Part shown: in pieces, positions 47,765-56,651 of the stretch
Layout: each line of letters starts with the position of its first letter
How positions within the stretch are numbered: position 1 is the first letter of the stretch
NCBI RefSeq assembly: GCF_003259155.1
Contig: NZ_QGMQ01000002.1
Coordinates: 370,925-434,924, forward strand
Origin: Marinimicrobium alkaliphilum
Lineage (GTDB): Bacteria; Pseudomonadota; Gammaproteobacteria; Pseudomonadales; Cellvibrionaceae
Length of the DNA: 64,000 bases
Reading direction: 5' to 3'
Notes under the pieces: generated by a model
Seen by the model: the letters and a program-made list of their open reading frames with translations, nothing else
Databases searched by the model: none
What the model was told of the DNA's origin: nothing
Made by a program: the position numbers and the translations under genes

Positions 47765-48991
47765 CTATTGAATGAAGCGGTCAAAGGGCACGACGGTCAC
47801 GGTTTCGCCCGCCTCAACCCGGCCGCGCTCGGCCTCCAGCACCACGTAGCAGTTGGCATCGAGAAATGACGTCATGACGCCCGAGCCCTGCGGTCCATTG
47901 CTGGTGACCCGGTTGTCGCCGGCGCTGCTTTCCAGGCGCGCGCGCTGAAAGTCCTGGCGCCCGGGGCGTTTTTTGTAGGTGCCTGCGGCGATGGCAGTGA
48001 CGCTCAACGGCGCGGGCAGCTGCTCGCCCGCCAGGGTACGCAGCACCGGCAGGGCCAGTTGGTGCAGGGTCACCAGGGCCGACACCGGGTTGCCGGGCAG
48101 GCCAAAAAAGACGCTGTTCTGCAGGTGTCCGAAGGCAAAGGGCTTGCCCGGTTTGATGGCCACCTTCCAGAAGTTGATATGGCCCAATTGCCCGAGAATA
48201 TCCTTGACGTAATCGGCGTCGCCCACGGATACGCCACCGCTGGAAATCACCGCATCGGCGCGGGCGTCAGCGCTTTCAAGGGCCGCGCGAATGGCGTCGG
48301 GCTCGTCGGGAATCAGCCCCAGGTCCAGAACGTCCACATTGAGTCGCCGCAGCAGCGCGCCAATGGCGTAGCGGTTGCTGTCGTAGATCTGGCCATCACC
48401 CAGAGGTTGTCCGGGAGGTACGAGCTCGTCGCCGGTCGACAGGATGGCTACGGTCAGCGGCCGGTAGACCGCGACCTGGGCAATGCCCACCGAGGCCAGC
48501 AGGCCGATCTCCACCGGCCCCAAGCGCTGGCCGCGGGCCAGCAGGGTATCGCCCTGGGTGATGTCTTCCCCCCGGCGGCGAATATTGGCGCCGGACTCGA
48601 CGCTCTGGGTCAGGGTGAGGGTGTCGCCTTCGCGCTGGGTGTTTTCCTGCATCTGCACCGCGTCGGCGCCGGCCGGGAGCGGGGCGCCGGTCATAATGCG
48701 CACGCATTCGCCGGGTTTGAGCGTGCCGGTAAAGGGGTGGCCAGCGAGGGCCTCGCCGATCACTGTCAGCGGCTGACTGGCGTCGCTGCTACGCAGTGCG
48801 TAGCCATCCATGGCGGAGTTGTCGTGCCCCGGCACGGCGATGGGCGCGACTACGGCCTGGGCGAGCACCCGATCAAGGGCGTCGCTCAACGGCAGTACCT
48901 GTTCAGGCGGCGCTTGTCGTTCTACCGCCTTCAGCATGCGGGTAATGGCTTCGTCGACCGGTAACAGTGTCGGTTCGTCACAGCAACCCAT
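47765..48991 (-). CDS. moeA: MoeA, molybdopterin molybdenumtransferase
   Basis: 408 residues. VAPIAVPGHDNSAMDGYALR, GECVRIMTGAPLPAGADAVQ, VAILSTGDELVPPGQPLGDG and FFGLPGNPVSALVTLHQLAL are all MoeA motifs. It inserts molybdate into adenylylated molybdopterin. The start is one base past the narL stop, so narL and moeA are co-transcribed and share the FNR-type promoter ahead of narL. Confidence 0.97.
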   Translation of the reverse strand: MGCCDEPTLLPVDEAITRMLKAVERQAPPEQVLPLSDALDRVLAQAVVAPIAVPGHDNSAMDGYALRSSDASQPLTVIGEALAGHPFTGTLKPGECVRIMTGAPLPAGADAVQMQENTQREGDTLTLTQSVESGANIRRRGEDITQGDTLLARGQRLGPVEIGLLASVGIAQVAVYRPLTVAILSTGDELVPPGQPLGDGQIYDSNRYAIGALLRRLNVDVLDLGLIPDEPDAIRAALESADARADAVISSGGVSVGDADYVKDILGQLGHINFWKVAIKPGKPFAFGHLQNSVFFGLPGNPVSALVTLHQLALPVLRTLAGEQLPAPLSVTAIAAGTYKKRPGRQDFQRARLESSAGDNRVTSNGPQGSGVMTSFLDANCYVVLEAERGRVEAGETVTVVPFDRFIQ

Positions 48992-48992
48992 A

Positions 48993-49652
48993 TCAGCTCG
49001 CTTTGTCGTGATTGATCATCCAGACCGCCGCTTCCACCCGGGACCGCAGCCCGAGTTTTTTCAGCAGGTGTTTGACGTGTACTTTAACAGTGCCGTCGGA
49101 AATATCCAGCTCGCGCGCAATCAGTTTGTTGCTCAGACCTTTGGCGATCAGCTTGAGGATTTCCCGCTCGCGTCCGGTCAGTCCGTCGAGTTGGGCGGAA
49201 TTCTGGCGCGGGCGTTGGTCAGGCTGGCGGATGGCATTGGCGAGCACGCGGGTGACCGATTCGCTCAGTACCATTTTGCCGGACAGGGCCTTTTCGATCT
49301 GCTCAAGTAATTCCTCCGGCTCCATGTCCTTGAGCAGGTAGCCGTCGGCGCCCCGGGCAATGGCTTCGAGCACATCGTCATCCGAGTCGGATACGGTCAG
49401 CATCACAATGCGCGAGTTGACACCCTGATCGCGCAGGCGCTTGAGGGTTTCCATGCCGTCCATGCCCTGCATGTTCAAGTCGAGCAGGATCAGGTCCGGG
49501 TCGAGTTCGGTGCCGAGTTTGAGGGCTTCGTCGCCGGAACCGGCTTGAGCCACGATACGCAGGTCGTCGGACAGGTCGATCAACTGTTGCAGGCCTTTGC
49601 GCAGCAGGGGGTGGTCGTCGACCAGCATGATGCTGGCAGGTTGACTGGTCAT
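48993..49652 (-). CDS. narL: NarL-type nitrate/nitrite response regulator
   Basis: 219 residues from ATG 49652 (GGAG upstream); an ATG at 49676 is an alternative. The receiver domain has SIMLVDDHPLLRKGL (acidic pair), LILLDLNMQGMDGM (phosphorylated Asp) and VMLTVSDSDDD. The LuxR-type HTH has GLTGREREILKLIAKGLSNK and EAAVWMINHDK at the end. It binds NarL heptamers in nitrate-controlled promoters. It pairs with narX 90 bases upstream. Confidence 0.95.
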   Translation of the reverse strand: MTSQPASIMLVDDHPLLRKGLQQLIDLSDDLRIVAQAGSGDEALKLGTELDPDLILLDLNMQGMDGMETLKRLRDQGVNSRIVMLTVSDSDDDVLEAIARGADGYLLKDMEPEELLEQIEKALSGKMVLSESVTRVLANAIRQPDQRPRQNSAQLDGLTGREREILKLIAKGLSNKLIARELDISDGTVKVHVKHLLKKLGLRSRVEAAVWMINHDKAS

Positions 49653-49688
49653 TGGCAGATCTCCACGGGTAGCCATTGTCTCACTGCC

Positions 49689-49730
49689 ATACTAGGGCCT
49701 GGCGCCCGGTGTCATATTGACCTGCATCAA
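49689..49730 (-). promoter_or_regulatory. FNR/ANR-type promoter between narX and narL
   Basis: On the minus strand, TTGAT-GCAG-GTCAA (49717-49730, one mismatch to consensus) is followed after exactly 22 bases by TAGTAT (49689-49694). The spacing equals that at the nap promoter, indicating a second class II FNR-type promoter, for narL-moeA. Confidence 0.68.
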
Positions 49731-49742
49731 GTGACGTCCCTA

Positions 49743-51407
49743 TTAAGGGGTAGATGAGCCTTCCCCGCGATGGAGATAGCGCGGCACAAAGGCGAAATAA
49801 ACCCGGGTACCTGTGGGCACCCGATTGCTCAGGTGTAACTCGCCGCCCAGACTGTGGGCGCGTTCGCGCATGATGGTCAGGCCATAGTGGTTGGGTTTTT
49901 CCGGGGCATTGGCAATGCCGATACCGTCATCTTCAATCCGGACCTGGATCTGTTTGTCGTCGCTCTGGTGCAAGCGAATCGCCACCTGTTGGCCCTCGCT
50001 GTGATGAATGGCGTTCTGGGTGGCCTCGCGCACAATCTGAAGCAGATGGATTTCTTCATTCGGTGTAAGGGGCAGGTGGGTGATGCTGCACGCCAGGGTG
50101 ATATGCATATCGGTCTGGGCGCTCAGTTGGTCCACGCTGGTCTGCAAGGCATTGATCAGGCCGGGCTCATCCACCTTGAGGCGGAAGGTGGTCAGGAGTT
50201 CGCGCAACTGCCGGTAGGCTGAGCCCAGACCTTCGTGCAGTTCGGCCGAGACACTTTCCAGGGTGGCCTTGTCGTCTTTGGCCAGGGCCCGGTTCAGGCG
50301 CGTGACCTGAATTTTCAGGTAGGACAGGGCCTGGGCCAGGGAATCGTGGAGCTCCCGCGCGATTACCGTGCGCTCGTGGATCAGCGACAGCCGCCGGGCG
50401 TTGTCTTCCTGCTGTTGCAGGCTCAGGGCCACGGCGAGCTGATCGGCCACTGACTGAATCAGCTGACGCTGCCAGGTGTCCAGCGCCTGGTCGTCCCGCA
50501 GGCGGCACACCAGCACACCGTAGTGGTGCTGCTCGTACACCAGCGGGAAGCTGTGGCGCACCACTGCGCCGTCTTCGTCCAGGGTACTGCCGCTGTAACC
50601 GGTCACCAGCTCACCCTTCAGGCAGCTGTAGCATTGCTGGGAGACGCAGGGCTGGTGCACAGAGTGGGACGGTGTGACCTGGAGATAGGGTGTATCGCCC
50701 GCGGACGTCATCAGGCACAGTTCCAGGTCCTCGGTGTTGGCCAGCTCGGACAGGCGCGTGACGATATGCCCGTAGTCCAGCCCCTCGGGCGGGTGTTTGA
50801 TGATGGTGTTGGCCGTTTCATACAGAAACTGCAGGGCGGTGTTGCTGCGTTGCAGCTCCCGGGTAAGGTCGGTCAGGGGCTGGGCCACTTTGGTCTTCAG
50901 CCAGTAGATGGCGATCGCCGTCAGGCTCAGCATCAGTATAAGCGCGCCAATCTGCATACGGCGCAGAGTGCGGGCATTGTCCTGGGCGTGGTTCTGGATG
51001 GCGAGCACCAGGGCCTCAAGGGTGTCGACATAACGGTCCAGCGTGGCGGTGTCGATCTGGCCGGCCATCAGCGCCGGGTCGAGTGCCTGCCAGTGGCGCT
51101 CGGCGGCGCCGTAAGCCTCGGCCAGGGCCGGGTCGCGCGCACGCAGCTCGTGCAGGAGCGGGTGCGCCCAGGTGTTGGCCAGGCGCTCCCGGGTCTGGGA
51201 GACGGCCGGCTCGGGTACCGGCGTCTGATGCAGGAGCATGGCCAGCTTGTAACTGTTCATCCGCAGCGACCCGGCCAGATTGATGGCCTGGGCATCGCTG
51301 TCGGCCCGGTCGGCAATCCAGTAGGAGGTCAGCATGGTGGCCGCGGCGAGGGTGATGATCCCCGCCAGGGCCATGCTGATGCGCAGAACAATGGACGACT
51401 GGCGCAT
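49743..51407 (-). CDS. narX: NarX-type nitrate/nitrite sensor histidine kinase
   Basis: 554 residues from ATG 51407. Membrane helix 1 (about 7-27) is followed by the nitrate-binding P-box segment AQAINLAGSLRMNSYKLAML and a second helix (about 165-185). The central module has a Cys cluster (CVSQQCYSCLKG), then come HisKA_3 with TVIARELHDSLAQALSYLK (phosphorylated His) and an HATPase domain with IEDDGIGI and HYGLTIMRERAHSLGG. It senses periplasmic nitrate and nitrite and phosphorylates NarL. The open frame upstream of 51407 only mirrors metY. Confidence 0.95.
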   Translation of the reverse strand: MRQSSIVLRISMALAGIITLAAATMLTSYWIADRADSDAQAINLAGSLRMNSYKLAMLLHQTPVPEPAVSQTRERLANTWAHPLLHELRARDPALAEAYGAAERHWQALDPALMAGQIDTATLDRYVDTLEALVLAIQNHAQDNARTLRRMQIGALILMLSLTAIAIYWLKTKVAQPLTDLTRELQRSNTALQFLYETANTIIKHPPEGLDYGHIVTRLSELANTEDLELCLMTSAGDTPYLQVTPSHSVHQPCVSQQCYSCLKGELVTGYSGSTLDEDGAVVRHSFPLVYEQHHYGVLVCRLRDDQALDTWQRQLIQSVADQLAVALSLQQQEDNARRLSLIHERTVIARELHDSLAQALSYLKIQVTRLNRALAKDDKATLESVSAELHEGLGSAYRQLRELLTTFRLKVDEPGLINALQTSVDQLSAQTDMHITLACSITHLPLTPNEEIHLLQIVREATQNAIHHSEGQQVAIRLHQSDDKQIQVRIEDDGIGIANAPEKPNHYGLTIMRERAHSLGGELHLSNRVPTGTRVYFAFVPRYLHRGEGSSTP

Positions 51408-51426
51408 ATCGCTTTTCAAACTGTCC

Positions 51427-52698
51427 TCAGACCTTGGCCAAGGCCTGATCGATGTCGGCGATGATGTCGTCCACGTGCTCGATGCCGATGGACAGGCGCA
51501 CCAGATCTTCGGGCACCCCGGCACTGGCCAGCTCTTCGGGGTTGAGCTGACGGTGGGTGGTGGTGGCCGGGTGGCACGCCAGGGACTTGGCGTCACCGAT
51601 GTTCACCAAACGCAGAATCATTTGCAGCGCATCGATAAAGGTCGTTCCCCCCGCCTTACCGCCCTGGATACCAAAGCTGAGAATACCCGAGGCCTGCCCG
51701 CCGGTGATCTTCTGACACAGACTCTGGTAGGGGCTGTCGGGCAGAGCGGCGTAGTTGACCCAGGTGACCTTGGGGTGGGCCTGAAGGTGTTGGGCCACTT
51801 TCAGGGCATTCTCGCAATGGCGCTCCATGCGCAGGCCCAGGGTTTCCAGGCCCTGCATGATCAGGAAGGCGCTGTGGGGTGACAGTGCCGAGCCGGTATT
51901 GCGCAGGGGCACTACCCGGCAGCGACCGATATAGGCGGCCTCCCCCAGGGCTTCGGTGTACACCACATTGTGGTAGGAGGGGTCCGGCTCGTTGAGCATG
52001 GGGTAACGGGCCTTCTGGGCGGTCCAGTCGAACTTGCCCGAGTCGACAATGATGCCGCCCACGGTCGTGCCATGGCCGCCAATGTACTTGGTCAATGAAT
52101 GCACCACGATATCCGCGCCAAACTCAAAGGGCCGACACAGAAAGGGCGTGGCCACGGTGTTGTCCACAATCAGGGGGACGCCGTGTTTGTGCGCTATCTG
52201 GGCGAGCTTTTCCAGGTCGACAATATTGCCCGCCGGGTTGCCGATGGACTCGCAGAACAGGGCCTTGGTTCTAGCGTCGATCAGGCTTTCGAGCTTGGCG
52301 TAGTCGTCAAAGGAGGCCATACGCACATCAATGCCCAGGCGCGGCAGGCTATGGGCGAACAGGTTATAGGTGCCACCGTACAACTGGCTGGTGCTGACGA
52401 TATTGTCGCCGGAGTCGGTAATACACTGGATGGCGTAGGTGATCGCCGCCATGCCCGAGGCCACGGCAAGCGCACCGATACCACCCTCCATTGCCGCCAC
52501 CCGGGCTTCCAGTACGGCATTGGTGGGATTCATGATCCGGCTGTAAATATTGCCTTCGACCTTCAGATCAAACAGGTCCGCCCCGTGCTGGGTGTCGTCG
52601 AAGGTGAAAGAGGTCGTCTGGTAAATGGGCGTCGTTGCCGCCTTGGTGGTGGCTTCGGATTCGTAGCCGCAGTGCAGGGCAAGGGATTCCAGTTTCAT
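51427..52698 (-). CDS. metY: O-acetylhomoserine sulfhydrylase (aminocarboxypropyltransferase)
   Basis: 423 residues. LALHCGYESEATTKAATTPI, YSRIMNPTNAVLEARVAAME and SLTKYIGGHGTTVGGIIVDS (PLP lysine) match the MetY class of the Cys/Met-metabolism PLP family. It makes homocysteine directly from O-acetylhomoserine and sulfide. It lies 19 bases ahead of narX on the same strand, but the functional link is unclear; it is probably simply adjacent. Confidence 0.93.
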   Translation of the reverse strand: MKLESLALHCGYESEATTKAATTPIYQTTSFTFDDTQHGADLFDLKVEGNIYSRIMNPTNAVLEARVAAMEGGIGALAVASGMAAITYAIQCITDSGDNIVSTSQLYGGTYNLFAHSLPRLGIDVRMASFDDYAKLESLIDARTKALFCESIGNPAGNIVDLEKLAQIAHKHGVPLIVDNTVATPFLCRPFEFGADIVVHSLTKYIGGHGTTVGGIIVDSGKFDWTAQKARYPMLNEPDPSYHNVVYTEALGEAAYIGRCRVVPLRNTGSALSPHSAFLIMQGLETLGLRMERHCENALKVAQHLQAHPKVTWVNYAALPDSPYQSLCQKITGGQASGILSFGIQGGKAGGTTFIDALQMILRLVNIGDAKSLACHPATTTHRQLNPEELASAGVPEDLVRLSIGIEHVDDIIADIDQALAKV

Positions 52699-52795
52699 GG
52701 TCTTGGGTCCTTTCGTCGCTCGTGTTTATTGAGTGCACCAATCTAGCACACTTTTGTCGTGCTGCTCAGTGGCCGGTTAGAAGCCGCCCCCGGGT

Positions 52796-52846
52796 TTGAC
52801 CCACGTCAAGGCAGGAGACGGTTGTGGGGATTAAGCTGCATATAAT
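52796..52846 (+). promoter_or_regulatory. FNR/ANR-like box and -10 upstream of hemN
   Basis: TTGAC-CCAC-GTCAA (52796-52809) has two changes from the FNR consensus but keeps perfect dyad symmetry. A perfect TATAAT is at 52841-52846, 31 bases after the box, so the box would be centred near -50 rather than -41.5. At the -41.5 geometry the -10 would be the weaker TAAGCT. Confidence 0.55.
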
Positions 52847-52892
52847 CCTACTCCCTTTAGAGTAGCCCCACAGCGACCGAGCCGAGCCCGCC

Positions 52893-54284
52893 ATGTCTTT
52901 ATATAGTCAGCCCCTAAACTGGAACCCTGAGGTGATCGCCCGCTACGACCTGTCGGGCCCGCGCTATACCTCCTACCCGACGGCGCCCCAATTCAGTGAA
53001 GTGTTCAACGACGAAGACTATTCCCGCGCCGCCCGTCAGAGCAATCGCAGTGGCCGACCGCTGTCGCTCTATTTTCATATTCCCTTCTGCGAGACTCTGT
53101 GCTTTTACTGCGGCTGCAATAAAATTGTGACCCACAATAAAAGCCGGGCACAGCCCTATCTGGAGCGTGTGGCCAAAGAAATGGCGTTTCAGGCCGAGCT
53201 GTTTGATACCCGCCGACCGGTGACTCAACTGCACTGGGGCGGCGGCACGCCCACCTATATCACCGATGAGGAAATGACCTGGCTGATGCAGGCCACACGC
53301 CGGCACTTCCAGCTCCTTGATGACGATACCGGTGAATACGCGCTCGAGATTCATCCGGGCCAGGTCAGTACCCGGACCATGGGCCACCTGCGGGATCTCG
53401 GTTTTAACCGGGTCAGTATGGGGGTGCAGGACTTTGATCTGGATGTGCAGAAGGCCGTCAATCGCTACAACAGCTTGGCCGAAGTGGGCGAGCTGGTGCA
53501 TGCAGTGCGCGATCAGGGCTATCGCTCCATTAGCATGGATCTGATTTACGGGCTGCCGCTGCAGACCCGCGCCAGTGTCAGCGATACCCTGGATAAAGTC
53601 ATCGACCTGGGGCCGGATCGACTGTCCCTGTTCAACTACGCCCACCTGCCGCACCTGTTCAAAAGTCAGCGCCTGATTCGCGAGGAGGATCTGCCGTCGC
53701 CCGAGGCCAAACTCGAGATTCTGCAGATGGCCATCGAGCGGCTGCAACAGGCGGGTTATGTGTACGTGGGCATGGATCACTTTGCCAAACCGGAAGACTC
53801 CCTGGTCAAGGCCCAGGAGGCAGGTAAACTGCAACGCAACTTCCAGGGCTATGCCACCCACGGCGATACTGACCTGCTTGCCTTTGGGGTATCCGCCATC
53901 AGCCAGTTTGGCGGCGTGTATGTGCAGAATGCCAAGCGCGTGGAACACTACCAGGACCTGGTGGACGCCGGGCAGCGGCCGTTTATCAAGGGCTTTGCCC
54001 TGAGCAGCGAAGACCACCTGCGCCAGCACGTGATCAATCACCTGATCTGCCATTTTCAACTCAGCTTTGGCGACCTGCACGAGCAGTTCAATATCGATGC
54101 GCGCACTTACTTCGCCCATGAACTGGCACAGTTGCAGCCCATGGTGGACGACGGCCTGGTCAGTATTGATAGTACCGGGATCACCGTGCGCAATGCCGGG
54201 CGCCTGCTGATCCGGCGCATCTGCATGGTGTTTGATGAGTATCTGAACAATGGCAATCAGATTCGTTATTCGAAGGTGATTTGA
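52893..54284 (+). CDS. hemN: Oxygen-independent coproporphyrinogen III oxidase
   Basis: 463 residues. The radical-SAM motif is CETLCFYCGCN (CxxxCxxC plus a fourth Cys), LHWGGGTPTYITDEEM follows, and the sequence YDLSGPRYTSYPTAPQF is the HemN N terminus. SMDLIYGLPLQTRASVSDTL and YVGMDHFAKPEDSL are further hallmarks. It decarboxylates coproporphyrinogen III without oxygen for haem synthesis. The FNR-like box upstream and the nap/nar context agree with anaerobic expression. Confidence 0.97.
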   Translation: MSLYSQPLNWNPEVIARYDLSGPRYTSYPTAPQFSEVFNDEDYSRAARQSNRSGRPLSLYFHIPFCETLCFYCGCNKIVTHNKSRAQPYLERVAKEMAFQAELFDTRRPVTQLHWGGGTPTYITDEEMTWLMQATRRHFQLLDDDTGEYALEIHPGQVSTRTMGHLRDLGFNRVSMGVQDFDLDVQKAVNRYNSLAEVGELVHAVRDQGYRSISMDLIYGLPLQTRASVSDTLDKVIDLGPDRLSLFNYAHLPHLFKSQRLIREEDLPSPEAKLEILQMAIERLQQAGYVYVGMDHFAKPEDSLVKAQEAGKLQRNFQGYATHGDTDLLAFGVSAISQFGGVYVQNAKRVEHYQDLVDAGQRPFIKGFALSSEDHLRQHVINHLICHFQLSFGDLHEQFNIDARTYFAHELAQLQPMVDDGLVSIDSTGITVRNAGRLLIRRICMVFDEYLNNGNQIRYSKVI

Positions 54285-54451
54285 GGGTTTTGGCGCTTGG
54301 TTTCATTGGTAGCCGGAAGCGCTGAAAAAGAATGGCAAGATGGAGTATCAGTGATATTATCAAGGCCTATAAATAACACTGAATAGCAGATGGTGGCACC
54401 GAGTCTCCCGTAGCAGGAGCGGGCCCATGTTCTGCGACAAGGAGTCATGTC

Positions 54452-56635
54452 ATGAATATCAGGCCCCAGATTCTACCCTTCGTTCTCTCCGCAGTCCTCT
54501 TGGTCGGCTGCGGTAGCAGCTCCACCGGCAGCCCGGAAACGCCCCCAACGGGTAGTGCAGATTCCCAGTCGGCCCTCGTGGAACTGCATTTCCCCTGGCG
54601 TAATTCGGGACTCGCGTCGGAGAGTATTCACTTTCGCGGTGAAGTTTCCGGTATGCGCGACGGCTATAAACTGCTGATTGATGGAAACGTTGTCACCGCA
54701 CTGACACGGCAAAGCGTTGCCAGCCGCACCCATTCCTCTGGCGACGAAAGGCTACCCAGTGGGGTTGTCTCTCAGTCGACGTATCGGTTTGAGTGGACCC
54801 TGAGTGACGTCGCGCCCGACGTTGGACAGTACCGGCTTCAGGTGGTGGATCGGGAAGGGAATCCCGTATCCTCTGAAACGGTTGTCAATATTGGGCAAAC
54901 AGCCATACCCTCTATATTCGATTTTGATCCTGTCAATCGCCGGTTGATCGGTTTTTCCGGTACGGACTTGATAGTGCTGGCAATTGAAACCGGTGAGTTT
55001 TATCGCAAAGCTACTCTGGACGGGCTTCCCCTTGAAAGCTGTCACAAGCGCGATACCGACGAAGTCTACGTCATCGAAACAGGCTTTGATCCCGGCGATC
55101 CAGACGAAGCGATTTATACCTTTCGCCGTGTGGGTCTGTCGAGCGATACAGAGCCGCACATCTTTTTTACACATCCTCGGGGAGACTTGAATCGTTGGCA
55201 TGTCGCCGCCTTGTGTCACCCGACCAGAAATTCCCTTTATGTCGTAAGTAGCGATAACTTTTTTACCGATCAGAAGCCGACTTACTCTGTTGTCTATGAG
55301 CTGGACTTGGATGCTCTTGAGGGCTCTGTATGGCGTGAGCTTTATCGCGGCGAACCTTGGGGGGAAGGGGGAATAAGATTTGCCGATGCGATTTTGGGCG
55401 AGGATCATATTTACCTTTACACCTACGGCGGGGACGGCGTTGTCGGAGTGTCCTATTCCGATGGCACGCTGACCAGCTTTGTGCCCGGTTATGAGAACTC
55501 CCCAACGCATTTGGCGCAGGGGTCTGGTGCTGATACTTTCTATGCCGTCAATTTCAGTGGCGTTGATATCCTGGAGCGCAACAGTAGCCAGTCACGCCGG
55601 ATCAGCAATAGCACAGAAGCCCAGGGAGATTTTGCTTTTTCTCAGGTCATATCGGCTGCTTTCGATGCCGAAGAGAACCGCTTGCTGGTCGGTGATGAAG
55701 GTTTGAATATGATCATGGGTATTGATCTTGAGACCGGGCACCGAGAAGCCGTATTTGCGCCGGGTATCGGTTCAGGGCCACGCATTGTACTGCCCACAGC
55801 GGTTGCTTTTGACGCGTCCTTTGAGACAGCATTCATTCTCGATGGGGGTGGAAATACGGGCGAGAAAATTCTTCATATTGACATGAACACCGGAAACCGA
55901 AGAATACTGGCAGACCTCAAAATCGATGGTTTCAATCGAGGTACGGACGGACTGGCATTGGACGAATCCGCAGGGTGGCTTTACGCCGTTCGGGGTGACT
56001 CGATCCTGAAGGTCGATATTGAAACGGGTTCAGTTGAGACAATAAAATCCGCATTCCATGGGATTGGCGGAAGCTATGGGAATATCTCCGCATTGGCGCT
56101 GGATAGAGATGAGCAGCGGCTGTACTTCAGTAGTCCGTTGCACCCAGAGTCGGGAGAGGAAGAGGGCGGCGCTATCTATGCTATCGATTTGAGCAGTGAT
56201 GATTATCATCATACACTGATTTCCAAGGCCGGATTGCAAGGTACCGGCCCCGGGTTTCAAACACTCAACGGACTGGTTTTGCCATCCGGAGGTGACACCC
56301 TGTATACCGTTGACCAGTACAACGGTAATCTATATCGGGTTGATATCGTCACCGGTAACCGCAGCAAGTTGCAAACCAGTTGCGCCGGTCAGGGACTAGG
56401 AGAAAATGAAACGACTCAAAGCCTGTCCTTGAGCAGTGATGAAAAAGCATTGCTGCTGACCTGGGACGGCGTGACGATGATTGACCGGGAATCAGGGCGA
56501 TGCCTTGACCATTATCACGATATGATGACTCGGGGTTACACCCCCGCACCGGGGACCAGTTTTTTTAGCAGAGAGCAAGGTCGTTTGATGTTGGTTGACC
56601 CCGGAACGCTTCACAAGGTCATTGTTTCTCAATAG
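54452..56635 (+). CDS. Uncharacterised lipoprotein with predicted beta-propeller
   Basis: 727 residues from ATG 54452, with AAGGAG nine bases upstream. The signal peptide ends in the lipobox LLVGC (Cys20), followed by a Ser/Gly/Thr-rich linker. From about residue 150 the protein shows repeated strands like FDFDPVNRRLIGFSGTDLIV, ALDRDEQRLYFSSPL and LPSGGDTLYTVDQYNGNLYR, the NHL/YVTN-like pattern of a six- or seven-bladed propeller. I do not recognise a specific family. It sits between hemN and mtfA, monocistronic by position, and may be a cell-surface binding protein. Confidence 0.75.
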   Translation: MNIRPQILPFVLSAVLLVGCGSSSTGSPETPPTGSADSQSALVELHFPWRNSGLASESIHFRGEVSGMRDGYKLLIDGNVVTALTRQSVASRTHSSGDERLPSGVVSQSTYRFEWTLSDVAPDVGQYRLQVVDREGNPVSSETVVNIGQTAIPSIFDFDPVNRRLIGFSGTDLIVLAIETGEFYRKATLDGLPLESCHKRDTDEVYVIETGFDPGDPDEAIYTFRRVGLSSDTEPHIFFTHPRGDLNRWHVAALCHPTRNSLYVVSSDNFFTDQKPTYSVVYELDLDALEGSVWRELYRGEPWGEGGIRFADAILGEDHIYLYTYGGDGVVGVSYSDGTLTSFVPGYENSPTHLAQGSGADTFYAVNFSGVDILERNSSQSRRISNSTEAQGDFAFSQVISAAFDAEENRLLVGDEGLNMIMGIDLETGHREAVFAPGIGSGPRIVLPTAVAFDASFETAFILDGGGNTGEKILHIDMNTGNRRILADLKIDGFNRGTDGLALDESAGWLYAVRGDSILKVDIETGSVETIKSAFHGIGGSYGNISALALDRDEQRLYFSSPLHPESGEEEGGAIYAIDLSSDDYHHTLISKAGLQGTGPGFQTLNGLVLPSGGDTLYTVDQYNGNLYRVDIVTGNRSKLQTSCAGQGLGENETTQSLSLSSDEKALLLTWDGVTMIDRESGRCLDHYHDMMTRGYTPAPGTSFFSREQGRLMLVDPGTLHKVIVSQ

Positions 56636-56651
56636 TCCAAAGGAGGTTTCG

